Of a DNA stretch of 64,000 nucleotides, positions 46,046-54,525 are shown one piece after another. The notes beneath the pieces were generated by a model. It searched no databases. It worked only from the letters and a program-made list of their open reading frames with translations, and was not told the origin of the DNA. Source of the DNA: Rhizobium laguerreae (lineage in GTDB: Bacteria; Pseudomonadota; Alphaproteobacteria; Rhizobiales; Rhizobiaceae). Position 1 is the stretch's first letter. Each line of letters starts with the position of its first letter. Position numbers and translations under genes: made by a program. Where the stretch lies: the NCBI RefSeq assembly GCF_002008165.1, contig NZ_MRDM01000029.1, positions 451,702 through 515,701 of the forward strand. The letters run 5' to 3'.

Positions 46046-46750
46046 CTACGCCTTCAGCGCCTGCGGGGCCGCGCGGCGGTGTCGGGAGAGCGAATATTCG
46101 AGCAGAGCCATGCCCTGCAGGATGATGAAGTTGAGGATGAGATAGATGATCGCCGCGCAGAGAAAGACTTCCATCGTGCGGTAGGTCTGCGAGATCAGCC
46201 GCTGGGCGACGCCGGTCACCTCCCAGACAGTGACGAGGCTTGCAAGCGCCGTCGACTTCATCATCAGCACGATCTCGGTGGAATAGGCCGGCAGCGCGTG
46301 GCGGAAGGCGATCGGCGCCAGGATACGGCGGACCAGCAGGAAGCCGGACATGCCGATCGAGCGCGCCGCTTCGATCTCTTTCGGGGAGACGGCGCGAATG
46401 CCGCCGCGGAAGATCTCCGCCGTGTAACCGGCGGTGCAGAGTGCCAGCGACAGCACGGCGCAGACCATCGGCTCGCGCAGGAACGTCCAGAGGAAGGAAT
46501 AACGGATGAAGCCGAACTGGCCGAGGCCGTAGAACACCAGGAACATCTGGATCAGCAGCGGCGAGCCGCGGAAGATGAAGATATAGCCTTTGGCGAAACC
46601 CGAAAGTACCGGATTGCCACTGGTCCGCATCCAGACGATGACGAGCGCCAGCAAGCCGCCTGAGATGATCGACAGCGAAAACAGGATGAGCGTCGTCGGT
46701 ACGGCCTTGAGCAGGGTGACCAGGGTCGAGGCGATGAAGGTAAAATCCAT
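46046..46750 (-). CDS. Amino-acid ABC transporter permease (HisM/OccM type)
   Basis: Protein of 234 aa with five to six membrane helices and the family loop EIEAARSIGMSGFLLVRRIL (EAA motif). FIFRGSPLLIQMFLVFYGLG is typical of the polar amino-acid uptake family. It pairs with the next upstream permease, 10 bp away, to form the HisQM-like channel. Confidence 0.92.
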   Translation of the reverse strand: MDFTFIASTLVTLLKAVPTTLILFSLSIISGGLLALVIVWMRTSGNPVLSGFAKGYIFIFRGSPLLIQMFLVFYGLGQFGFIRYSFLWTFLREPMVCAVLSLALCTAGYTAEIFRGGIRAVSPKEIEAARSIGMSGFLLVRRILAPIAFRHALPAYSTEIVLMMKSTALASLVTVWEVTGVAQRLISQTYRTMEVFLCAAIIYLILNFIILQGMALLEYSLSRHRRAAPQALKA

Positions 46751-46760
46751 TGTCGCCTCC

Positions 46761-47486
46761 TTACGCCTGGCCCATGGCCGATGCCGGCATGCTACGGTTG
46801 GCGCGGCGCTCCGCCCCGTTGAAGATGCGGTCTGAAAGGCTGGTCAGGATGAGATAGAGGCAGCCGCCAGCGATGAAGAACAGGAAATACTGCCGGGTCG
46901 AGCCTGCCGCCACCTGGCTGGTTCGCATCAGCTCGGCAAGGCCGGTGACGGAGATCAGCGCCGAATCCTTGAGACTGAGCTGCCAAACGTTACCGAGGCC
47001 GGGAATGGCGAGGCGAAACACCTGCGGCATGATGATGCGGCGAAGGCGCATGCCACGATGCATGCCGATCGCCGAGGCGGCTTCGAGCTCGCCCTTGGAG
47101 ATGGCAAGGAAGGCGCCGCGGAAGACCTCCGCCTGGTAGGAGCCGGAGATGATGCCGACGGCAAGCGCGCCTGCGATAAAGGAGGGCAAGCCGAGGAAGC
47201 CCTCGTAACCCATTGCCTTGCCGATCGCGGTGACGGCCGAGGAGCCGCCGAAATAGATGAGATAGATGATCAACAGTTCGGGCACGCCACGAAACACGGT
47301 CGTATAGACGTTGCCAAGCGTGATGAGGATAAGATTGCCGGAGAGTTTCGCCGCCGCGACGATCGCGCCGAGCACCGCGCCGATCGCCAGCGCCGTTGCC
47401 GTGACGGCCAGTGTCATCAAGGTGGCGGCAATGAGCAGCGCGCCCCATCCCGTCGAGCCGAAGCCAAGCAGTTCCAAACTTGCCAT
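46761..47486 (-). CDS. Amino-acid ABC transporter permease (HisQ/OccQ type)
   Basis: Protein of 241 aa. TVFRGVPELLIIYLIYFGGS and the EAA loop ELEAASAIGMHRGMRLRRII define the HisQ side of the heterodimer. Its start lies 105 bp after the binding-protein stop, a gap that may hold a processing site, though no strong hairpin was seen. Confidence 0.92.
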   Translation of the reverse strand: MASLELLGFGSTGWGALLIAATLMTLAVTATALAIGAVLGAIVAAAKLSGNLILITLGNVYTTVFRGVPELLIIYLIYFGGSSAVTAIGKAMGYEGFLGLPSFIAGALAVGIISGSYQAEVFRGAFLAISKGELEAASAIGMHRGMRLRRIIMPQVFRLAIPGLGNVWQLSLKDSALISVTGLAELMRTSQVAAGSTRQYFLFFIAGGCLYLILTSLSDRIFNGAERRANRSMPASAMGQA

Positions 47487-47591
47487 ATCGTCCGTTCCCC
47501 GTCCGCGGCAGTGTTTTGTGGATTGACAATAACACGCAGTCCCCGGCGATAAAGCCGGAGACCCGTGTCTGCGGCCGAAAGGCCGAAACGC

Positions 47592-48434
47592 CTACTGCTG
47601 CGGGCTGACGTCCATCTTGAACCACTTCATCGACAGGGTCTTGACCGTGCCGTCGGCAAGCGTCGACTTGATCGCCTCGTTGAACTTGTCGCGCAGGTCG
47701 GTATCGGCCTTGCGCAGGCCGAGACCTTCACCCTCGCCCCAGATCGAGCCGGCGATTTCTGGGCCGGTGAAGGCGAGCGTGTCGTTGGCGGCCTTGAACG
47801 CGTTGGCGAAATAGACGGCGTCATCGAAGCCGAGGTCGATACGGCCGTTCTGCAGGTCGAGGTCGCGATCGGCGCCGGTCTTGTATTCGCGGATCTCGGC
47901 GATGTCGCCGAAATTGTCATAGACGAACTTGGCGTAGACGGTGGCCGCCTGGATGCCGATCGTCTTGCCCTTGAAGACTTCCTTCAGCGCGTCGATCTCC
48001 TTCACGCCGGTCTGGCCGGGCGTCATCTTAATCGTGGCGCCGGTGCCGGCGGCGTTCGCCAGCGGGCTGTCCTTGGCGGCGGCGAAGGCGGCGGGCGTGG
48101 CGGCATAGGGAATGGTGAAGTCGATGATCTTCTTGCGCTCTTCGGTAATCGATAGCGCATCCATGATAACGTCGAACTTGCCGGCGTTGAGCGCCGGAAT
48201 CATGCCGTCCCAGTCGGAGGCAACCAGCGTGCACTCGATCTTGGCGCGTTCGCACAGCACCTTGGCGAGTTCCGGCTCGAAGCCGCCGAGCGTGCCGTCG
48301 GCATTGGTGAGGTTCCAGGGCGCATAGGCGCCTTCGAGAGTAATAGTCGCCTTCGTCCAGTCCTTGGAAAAGGCAGGCGCGGCGAAGGCGGAAAAAGCCG
48401 CCACGCCACAAAGCAGGATTGCGCTGAATTTCAT
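47592..48434 (-). CDS. Periplasmic amino-acid-type binding protein (family 3)
   Basis: Protein of 280 aa, signal peptide ending near AAPAFSKD. Family 3 features: GAYAPWNLTNADGTLGGFEP, MDALSITEERKKIIDFTIPY (Arg that grips the carboxylate in HisJ-type proteins) and GRIDLGFDDAVYF (Asp in the position that binds the amino group). The start is behind AGAGGAGAATTCACAA. First gene of the transporter-lyase operon, divergent from a GntR regulator. The ligand is probably a histidine-like amino acid or derivative, by context. Confidence 0.9.
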   Translation of the reverse strand: MKFSAILLCGVAAFSAFAAPAFSKDWTKATITLEGAYAPWNLTNADGTLGGFEPELAKVLCERAKIECTLVASDWDGMIPALNAGKFDVIMDALSITEERKKIIDFTIPYAATPAAFAAAKDSPLANAAGTGATIKMTPGQTGVKEIDALKEVFKGKTIGIQAATVYAKFVYDNFGDIAEIREYKTGADRDLDLQNGRIDLGFDDAVYFANAFKAANDTLAFTGPEIAGSIWGEGEGLGLRKADTDLRDKFNEAIKSTLADGTVKTLSMKWFKMDVSPQQ

Positions 48435-48538
48435 TTGTGAATTCTCCTCTGGAGTTGAAACAGACCTTGCGGCACCACGACCGATCTTCGCCGGCTTGCC
48501 CTTTCTTGTCCTATTTTTCTCAAAGGACCGATTGGGAG

Positions 48539-48558
48539 GTTGTATATGGTACCATATG
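48539..48558. promoter_or_regulatory. Putative GntR/HutC operator, transporter-lyase promoter
   Basis: GTTGTATATGG (48539-48549) runs into a perfect 14-bp palindrome ATATGGTACCATAT (48544-48557), in the gap between the divergent binding-protein and GntR genes. The same 11-mer recurs at 49398. HutC-type repressors are known to bind such TGTATA-rich palindromes. Confidence 0.65.
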
Positions 48559-48630
48559 AGATATTTTGTGATATGCAAGTGGGAAAGTTGAATTATGTGG
48601 CGAATTCCATTCGTGCAAAAGGAATAGGCA

Positions 48631-49386
48631 ATGAAGCGTCCCGGCGAAATGAAGCGCGAACTGGCGGAAAATGACAGCACTCCGCTTTATGCCGGCGTCA
48701 AGCAGGTGATCCTCGACCGCATCCATAGCGGCGAGTGGCCGCCGAAATATCGCGTGCCCTCGGAAAACGAGCTGGTCGTCGAACTCGGCGTCAGCAAGAT
48801 GACCGCCAACCGGGCGCTGCGCGAACTCGCCAATGAAGGCGAACTGATCCGCATCCAGGGCGTCGGCTCCTTCGTCGCCGAGCGCAAAGGCTATTCGGCA
48901 CTGTTCGAAGTCCGCAACATCGCCGAGGAAATCGCCGAACGCGGCCATGTCCATGAGGCCGCCGTCGTCGTTCTCGCCCAGGAAACCGCCTCTCCCGAGA
49001 TTGCCGACGCGCTGGAACTTGCAATTGGTGCTGCGGTTTTCCACTCGCTGATCGTCCACAGCGAAGACGGTGTTCCGGTGCAGATCGAGGATCGCTTCGT
49101 CCATCCGGAGGCGGCCCCGGAATATCTCGCCCAGGATTTCACCTCGCTGACGCCGAACGCCTATCTGACGGCCGCAGCCCCGCTCAGCGGATCCGAGCAC
49201 GTCGTCGAGGCGGCAATGCCGCAGGCCTGGGAATGCAAGCTCTTGACCATCATGAAGACCGAACCCTGCCTGACGATCCGCCGGCGCACATGGTCGGCAA
49301 AGCAGGTGGTCTCAACAGCTCGCCTCGTCTATCCCGGCCACCGCTACCGGCTCGAAGCGCGCAGCGGTAAGATGTTCGAGGAGTGA
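48631..49386 (+). CDS. GntR-family (HutC-like, UTRA domain) regulator, first copy
   Basis: Protein of 251 aa. The winged helix is at the N-terminus (PPKYRVPSENELVVELGVSK, MTANRALRELANEGELIRIQ, GVGSFVAE) and the UTRA ligand domain follows (about 90-245). HutC proteins of this group bind urocanate. It is divergent from the transporter-lyase operon and so is its likely repressor; effect on the hut genes is also possible. Its N-terminus is closer to classical HutC than that of the second copy at 49423-50145. Confidence 0.87.
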   Translation: MKRPGEMKRELAENDSTPLYAGVKQVILDRIHSGEWPPKYRVPSENELVVELGVSKMTANRALRELANEGELIRIQGVGSFVAERKGYSALFEVRNIAEEIAERGHVHEAAVVVLAQETASPEIADALELAIGAAVFHSLIVHSEDGVPVQIEDRFVHPEAAPEYLAQDFTSLTPNAYLTAAAPLSGSEHVVEAAMPQAWECKLLTIMKTEPCLTIRRRTWSAKQVVSTARLVYPGHRYRLEARSGKMFEE

Positions 49387-49395
49387 TAACTGCCC

Positions 49396-49413
49396 ATGTT
49401 GTATATGGAACAT
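49396..49413. promoter_or_regulatory. Operator-like site between convergent regulators
   Basis: ATGTTGTATATGGAACAT: the ends ATGTT/AACAT are inverted, and it contains the same 11-mer GTTGTATATGG as the site at 48539. It lies between the 3' ends of the two convergent regulator genes, an odd place for an operator. Confidence 0.5.
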
Positions 49414-49422
49414 AGGGGGGAT

Positions 49423-50145
49423 TTATTGCGATGCCGGCGTGAAACGCGCCACCAGCGCGTGACGATCACCGGGATAGGTGAAGCGCACATGCGTCACCGG
49501 GCCGGCATTGCTCCAGGTGCGGCGTTCGACGACGAGGCAGGCGGTATGGCGTGGTATATCGAGAGCCGCGGCCAGCTCGGCACCAGCTGAGACGGCATGG
49601 ATCCGGTGTTCGGCCGTGCTCCACGGAACCTGGTTGAGCAGCCAGGGACCCGGTGCCGTCGTCAGGAAGTCGGCATCGGCGGCTTCAGGAACCGTCGCAA
49701 GACTAATCAGCCGCTCCTCCAGGCAGAAGGGGCGCATGCCGGCATTGTGGATGCAGACGACCTCGACGACCGAGGACGCCACAGGCAGTTCCAGCCGGCG
49801 GCTGTCATCCGCCTTGGCCTTGCGGCTCACCTTCTTCGAAACCGCATAGGAATAGGGCAGGTTCAGCGACTGCACCTCGGCCTTGATGTCGTGGATTTCG
49901 AGAATGGCCGATTGCGCCTGCGGCTGGGTGACGAAGCTGCCGGACTTCTTGCGGCGCTCGATGAGGCCGGCCTTGGCAAGCTGGGTCAGCACCTTGTTCA
50001 CCGTCATGCGCGAGCAGTCATACTGCGTGGCGAGATCGACCTCGAACGGAATGCGGTGCCCCGGCGGCCAATCGCCCGAGACGATACGGCCCTCGATGTC
50101 GCCGAGGATGCGCTGATGCAAGGTGGGATCCCTGCTTTGGTTCAT
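49423..50145 (-). CDS. hutC: GntR-family histidine utilization repressor HutC
   Basis: Protein of 240 aa from the ATG at 50145; a GTG two codons earlier is also possible. Winged helix PPGHRIPFEVDLATQYDCSR, MTVNKVLTQLAKAGLIERRK, SGSFVTQ; UTRA domain from about 85. It lies 118 bp downstream of hutF on the same strand, the place where rhizobial hutC genes are found, hence the symbol. The C-terminal VVERRTWSNAGPVTHVRFTY is typical. Its relation to the first GntR copy (shared or separate regulons) is open. Confidence 0.85.
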   Translation of the reverse strand: MNQSRDPTLHQRILGDIEGRIVSGDWPPGHRIPFEVDLATQYDCSRMTVNKVLTQLAKAGLIERRKKSGSFVTQPQAQSAILEIHDIKAEVQSLNLPYSYAVSKKVSRKAKADDSRRLELPVASSVVEVVCIHNAGMRPFCLEERLISLATVPEAADADFLTTAPGPWLLNQVPWSTAEHRIHAVSAGAELAAALDIPRHTACLVVERRTWSNAGPVTHVRFTYPGDRHALVARFTPASQ

Positions 50146-50164
50146 CGCCACGTTCCGATTGGCC

Positions 50165-50212
50165 TCCCGCTATCTCTTTGTTTTTACGCAATTCCGGACG
50201 CAAACCGCTACA
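50165..50212. repeat. Rhizobial intergenic repeat unit upstream of hutC
   Basis: Read on the minus strand: GCGGTTTGCGTCCGGAATTG then CGTAAAAACAAAGAGATAGC. I recognise this sequence as a short element found in many rhizobial intergenic regions. It is situated in the hutF-hutC gap and may influence mRNA stability. Confidence 0.55.
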
Positions 50213-50263
50213 CACTTGCTGAAATTGCTCTAATTCGAATGCCTGGACCGGAAAAGCTCTTTT

Positions 50264-51610
50264 TCAAACGGCGAGCAACTCACCCATCGCCACGAGGAAA
50301 CGCCGGTCGATGGCATCGCGCCTGAGATGGCGTCCGGCCTCCACCTGCTTGCGGCCGCGCGCCCAGACGCAATCGACGGAAACGCCGCCTGCAAACAGCC
50401 AGTGATCGAGGATCTGGTCGCCCGTGAGATAAGGAACGGCCGTCGTATCGAGCGAAGCTATATCGGCATGATGCCCCTCGGCGAGACCTGCTGGTGCCTT
50501 CAGCGCGGCACCGCCGCCGGCCAGCGCTTGGCTGAACAGCGAAATCGCCGTCGAACCGCCAGGTGCCGCGACGACGTTGCGGGCGCGAAGCGCCAGGCGC
50601 TGCGAATATTCGAGCTGGCGCAGTTCCTCCGGCACGGAGATCAGCACGTTGGAATCCGAACCGATGCCATAACGCCCGCCCTCTTCGAGGAAAAGCGGCG
50701 CGGCAAAGGCGCCGTCGCCGAGATTGGCTTCGGTGATCGGGCAGAGGCCGGCGATCGCGCCGCTTTTCGCCATCCGCCGCGTTTCGTCCTCGGTCATGTG
50801 CGTCGCGTGGATCAGGCACCAGCGCTCATCCACCGGCGCATGATCGAGCAGCCATTGCACCGGCCGCGCGCCGGACCAGGCGATGCAGTCCTCGACCTCC
50901 TTCACCTGCTCGGCGACATGGATATGGATGGGACCATCGCCCGCCATGGGCACCAGCCTTGTGAGCTCTTCCGGCGTTGCGGCGCGCAGGCTGTGCGGCG
51001 CCAACCCAAGCTCGGCGCCGTCGAGCCGGCCGGTCACCGTCCGGCACCCCTCCATCAGCCTTTCGAAGCTTTCGAGCGAATTGATGAAGCGCCGTTGGCC
51101 GTCGATGGGCGCGCCACCGCCAAAGCCGGAATGAGCGTAGAAGACCGGCAGCAGCGTCAGGCCGATGCCGGTCTCTTCGCTTGCCGCGCCGATGCGTTCG
51201 GCAAGCTCGGCGATATTGGCGTAAGCGCTGCCATCCCTGTCGTGGTGGAGATAGTGAAACTCGCCGACACGGGAAAAGCCTGCCTCCAGCATTTCTGCAT
51301 AAAGCTTGGCGGCGACCGCCTCGACATGGTCCGGCGTCATCGCCAGGGCAAACTTGTACATGACAGTGCGCCAGCTCCAGAAGCTGTCATTTGCCGGGCC
51401 GCGCACTTCCGCAAGACCGGCCATCGCCCGCTGGAAGGCATGGCTGTGCAGGTTCGCCATGGCGGGAACGAGGAGAGCGTGGCGTTCATCGCCGGGCTCG
51501 GGAGCGGTGCCGATTTCGACCCGCGCGATGCGCCCGGCCTCAAGCGTCAGCCGCACGTCCTTCTGCCAGCCCTGCGGCGTCAGCGCCGTGTCTGCGTGAA
51601 GTGTGGTCAT
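50264..51610 (-). CDS. hutF: Formimidoylglutamate deiminase HutF
   Basis: Protein of 448 aa, amidohydrolase superfamily. Metal site HSHAFQRAM (MANLHSHAFQ), HIHVAEQVKEVEDC, LIHATHMTEDE and GIGSDSNVLISV appear in the expected order. It converts N-formimidoyl-L-glutamate to N-formyl-L-glutamate and ammonia. The start at 51610 follows GAGGAGAGGGAAGGCG. Divergent from hutI; together with HutG it gives the five-step histidine pathway ending in glutamate and formate. Confidence 0.93.
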   Translation of the reverse strand: MTTLHADTALTPQGWQKDVRLTLEAGRIARVEIGTAPEPGDERHALLVPAMANLHSHAFQRAMAGLAEVRGPANDSFWSWRTVMYKFALAMTPDHVEAVAAKLYAEMLEAGFSRVGEFHYLHHDRDGSAYANIAELAERIGAASEETGIGLTLLPVFYAHSGFGGGAPIDGQRRFINSLESFERLMEGCRTVTGRLDGAELGLAPHSLRAATPEELTRLVPMAGDGPIHIHVAEQVKEVEDCIAWSGARPVQWLLDHAPVDERWCLIHATHMTEDETRRMAKSGAIAGLCPITEANLGDGAFAAPLFLEEGGRYGIGSDSNVLISVPEELRQLEYSQRLALRARNVVAAPGGSTAISLFSQALAGGGAALKAPAGLAEGHHADIASLDTTAVPYLTGDQILDHWLFAGGVSVDCVWARGRKQVEAGRHLRRDAIDRRFLVAMGELLAV

Positions 51611-51688
51611 CGCCTTCCCTCTCCTCTTGCCGTGCCGATCTTTCTTTTCCAGAAAAGCGCACAAAATTTCTCTTGTCACCTCTCGATT

Positions 51689-51700
51689 ATGTATATACAT
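51689..51700. promoter_or_regulatory. Putative HutC operator between hutF and hutI
   Basis: Perfect 12-bp palindrome ATGTATATACAT in the 119-bp gap between the divergent hutF and hutI starts. TGTATA(n)TACA palindromes are the typical HutC target. Confidence 0.7.
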
Positions 51701-51729
51701 GTTTTGGCATAAGGAAAGGCGCAAAGCTG

Positions 51730-52992
51730 ATGACCGGGAACAATTTTTCAGAGGAAGCCCCATCTGCCGACACCCGCCCAGTGCTGTGGCGCAATGCGCG
51801 GCTCGCCACGCTCGCGCCGACAAAATCGGGGCTCGGTATCGTCGAAAAGGGCGCCTTGCTGATCGAAAATGGCTGCATCGCCTTTGCCGGCGCTGAAAGC
51901 GAGCTGCCGGCATCGGCCATCGAACATTCCGAAATCGTCGATCTCGAGGGCCGGTGGGTAACGCCCGGTCTCGTCGACTGCCACACCCATATCGTCCACG
52001 GCGGCAACCGCGCCCGCGAGTTCGAAATGCGCCTGGCAGGCGCGACTTATGAGGAGGTCGCACGCGCCGGCGGCGGCATCGTTTCCTCGGTGAAGGCGAC
52101 CAATGCGCTGTCGGTCGAGGAGCTTGTCGCGCAGGCTCTGCCGCGGCTCGACACGCTGCTTGCCGAAGGTGTCACCACGATCGAGATCAAATCCGGCTAC
52201 GGGCTGAACCGGACCGGTGAAGTGAAGATGCTGCAGAGCGCCCGCCTGCTCGGCCATATCCGCCCGGTCCGCGTCGCCACCAGCTATCTCGGCGCCCATG
52301 CGACGCCCGTGGAATATAAGGGTCGCAATGGTGATTATCTTGATGATGTCGTCCTGCCCGGCCTCGACGACATGCATGGCCTCGGTCTTGCTGATGCCGT
52401 CGACGGCTTCTGCGAGGGCATCGCTTTTTCCACGACCGAGATCGCCCGCGTCTTCGACAAGGCCAAAGCGCTCGGCCTGCCGGTCAAGCTGCATGCCGAG
52501 CAGCTCTCCAATCTCGGCGGCGCCAGGCTCGCCGCATCCTATGGCGCACTTTCGGCCGATCACCTCGAATATCTCGACGAAGATGGCGTTGCGGCGATGG
52601 CCGCAGCCGGCACCGTCGCCGTGCTCCTGCCCGGCGCCTTCTACGCCATCCATGAAAAGCGGAAGCCGCCGGTCGAGGCGCTGCGCCAAGCGGGCGTACC
52701 GATTGCGATCGCCACCGATTGCAATCCCGGCACCTCGCCGCTCACCTCGATGCTGCTCACCATGAACATGTCGGCCACACTTTTCGGCCTCACCGTCGAG
52801 GAATGCATCGCCGGCGCCACTCGCGAAGGCGCCCGTGCGCTCGGCCTGCTCGACAAGACGGGAACGCTCGAACCCGGCAAATCCGCCGATCTCGCCATCT
52901 GGAATATCGAAAGCCTCGCCGAGCTCGTCTACCGCATCGGCTTCAATCCGCTTCACACACGCGTCTTCAAGGGCGAAAGGAACGGCCGATGA
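51730..52992 (+). CDS. hutI: Imidazolonepropionase HutI
   Basis: Protein of 420 aa, amidohydrolase. Metal ligands in DCHTHIVHGGNRAREFEMR, GAHATP, LHAEQLSNLGG and ATDCNPGTSP; EIKSGYGLN is the family hallmark. It hydrolyses 4-imidazolone-5-propionate to N-formimidoylglutamate. Starts MTGNNFSEE with AAGGAAAGG upstream. First gene of the plus-strand hut operon; its TGA overlaps the hutH start. Confidence 0.95.
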   Translation: MTGNNFSEEAPSADTRPVLWRNARLATLAPTKSGLGIVEKGALLIENGCIAFAGAESELPASAIEHSEIVDLEGRWVTPGLVDCHTHIVHGGNRAREFEMRLAGATYEEVARAGGGIVSSVKATNALSVEELVAQALPRLDTLLAEGVTTIEIKSGYGLNRTGEVKMLQSARLLGHIRPVRVATSYLGAHATPVEYKGRNGDYLDDVVLPGLDDMHGLGLADAVDGFCEGIAFSTTEIARVFDKAKALGLPVKLHAEQLSNLGGARLAASYGALSADHLEYLDEDGVAAMAAAGTVAVLLPGAFYAIHEKRKPPVEALRQAGVPIAIATDCNPGTSPLTSMLLTMNMSATLFGLTVEECIAGATREGARALGLLDKTGTLEPGKSADLAIWNIESLAELVYRIGFNPLHTRVFKGERNGR

Positions 52993-54524
52993 CCATCACG
53001 CTCCACCCGGGCTCCGTCTCGCTCAAGGATCTGGAAATCATCTACTGGACGGGCGCACCGGCAAGGCTCGATCCCGCCTTCGATGCGGGCATCGCCAAGG
53101 CCGCTGCCCGTATCGCCGAGATCGCCGCCGGCAATGCGCCAGTCTACGGCATCAATACCGGCTTCGGCAAACTCGCCTCGATCAAGATCGACAGCGCCGA
53201 TGTGACCACCTTGCAGCGCAATCTCATTCTGTCGCATTGCTGCGGCGTCGGCGCGCCGCTGCCCGACAATATCGTGCGGCTGATCATGGCGCTGAAGCTG
53301 ATCTCGCTCGGGCGCGGCGCTTCCGGCGTGCGGCTGGAGCTGGTGCGGCTGATCGAAGGCATGCTTGATAAGGGCGTCATTCCGCTGATCCCGGAAAAAG
53401 GCTCCGTCGGCGCCTCCGGCGATCTTGCGCCCCTTGCCCATATGGCGGCGGTGATGATGGGCGAGGCCGAAGCTTTCTTCGCCGGCGAACGCCTCCCGGG
53501 CGCGCAAGCCCTCGAAAAGGCCGGGCTGAAGCCGGTGGTGCTCGCCGCCAAGGAGGGCCTGGCGCTGATCAACGGCACCCAGACCTCGACGGCACTGGCA
53601 CTTGCCGGCCTCTTCCGCGCCCATCGTGCCGCACAGGCGGCCCTCATCACCGGCGCCATGTCCACCGATGCCGCCATGGGCTCTTCGGCGCCCTTCCATC
53701 CGGATATTCACACATTGCGTGGCCATAAGGGCCAGATCGACACGGCGGCGGCACTTCGCGCGCTGCTCGAAAACTCCATCATTCGCCAAAGCCACATCGA
53801 GGGCGACGAACGCGTGCAGGATCCCTATTGCATCCGCTGCCAGCCGCAGGTCGACGGCGCCTGCCTCGATCTGCTGCGCTCGGTCGCCCGCACCCTTGAA
53901 ATCGAGGCCAATGCGGTCACCGACAATCCGCTGGTGCTCTCGGACAATTCCGTCGTCTCCGGCGGCAATTTCCACGCCGAACCCGTCGCGTTTGCCGCCG
54001 ATCAGATCGCGCTCGCCGTCTGCGAGATCGGCGCGATCTCGCAGCGCCGCATCGCGCTGCTCGTCGATCCGACCCTCTCCTACGGTCTGCCGGCCTTTCT
54101 CGCCAAGAAGCCGGGCTTGAACTCCGGCCTGATGATCGCCGAGGTGACGTCTGCGGCGCTGATGTCGGAGAACAAGCAGATGTCGCACCCGGCCTCGGTC
54201 GATTCGACACCGACATCGGCCAACCAGGAAGACCATGTCTCCATGGCCTGCCACGGTGCCCGGCGCCTGCTTGCCATGACCGAGAACCTGTTCGGCATCA
54301 TCGGCATCGAGGCGCTGACCGCCGCCCAAGGCGTCGAGCTGCGCGCGCCGCTGTCGACAAGCCCGGAACTCGGCAAGGCGATCGCCACGATCCGCACCAA
54401 AGTTCCGAGCCTCGACGTCGATCGTTACATGGCAAACGACCTCGCCGCCGCCGCGGAACTGGTGGCGGCGGGCACGCTGAACGCCTCGGTTTCATCTGGG
54501 ATATTGCCGGTTCTGGAGAGCTGA
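52989..54524 (+). CDS. hutH: Histidine ammonia-lyase HutH
   Basis: Protein of 511 aa with the complete MIO-forming motif EKGSVGASGDLAPLAHMA (Ala142-Ser143-Gly144) and YGINTGFG, LSHCCGVG, LINGTQ, QDPYCIRCQPQ, GNFHAEPVAF and NQEDHVS active-site segments. Deaminates L-histidine to urocanate. The start overlaps the hutI stop by 4 bp. It is the normal counterpart of the MIO-less lyase at 43760-45247. Confidence 0.96.
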   Translation: MTITLHPGSVSLKDLEIIYWTGAPARLDPAFDAGIAKAAARIAEIAAGNAPVYGINTGFGKLASIKIDSADVTTLQRNLILSHCCGVGAPLPDNIVRLIMALKLISLGRGASGVRLELVRLIEGMLDKGVIPLIPEKGSVGASGDLAPLAHMAAVMMGEAEAFFAGERLPGAQALEKAGLKPVVLAAKEGLALINGTQTSTALALAGLFRAHRAAQAALITGAMSTDAAMGSSAPFHPDIHTLRGHKGQIDTAAALRALLENSIIRQSHIEGDERVQDPYCIRCQPQVDGACLDLLRSVARTLEIEANAVTDNPLVLSDNSVVSGGNFHAEPVAFAADQIALAVCEIGAISQRRIALLVDPTLSYGLPAFLAKKPGLNSGLMIAEVTSAALMSENKQMSHPASVDSTPTSANQEDHVSMACHGARRLLAMTENLFGIIGIEALTAAQGVELRAPLSTSPELGKAIATIRTKVPSLDVDRYMANDLAAAAELVAAGTLNASVSSGILPVLES

Positions 54525-54525
54525 G

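Noticed and set aside
49423..50145. Calling the second GntR gene a degenerate duplicate
   Set aside because: Both HTH and UTRA parts are complete and codon use is normal; it is a real second regulator.
52989..54524. Possible loss of MIO in the main HutH too
   Set aside because: The Ala-Ser-Gly triad and all active-site motifs are intact.
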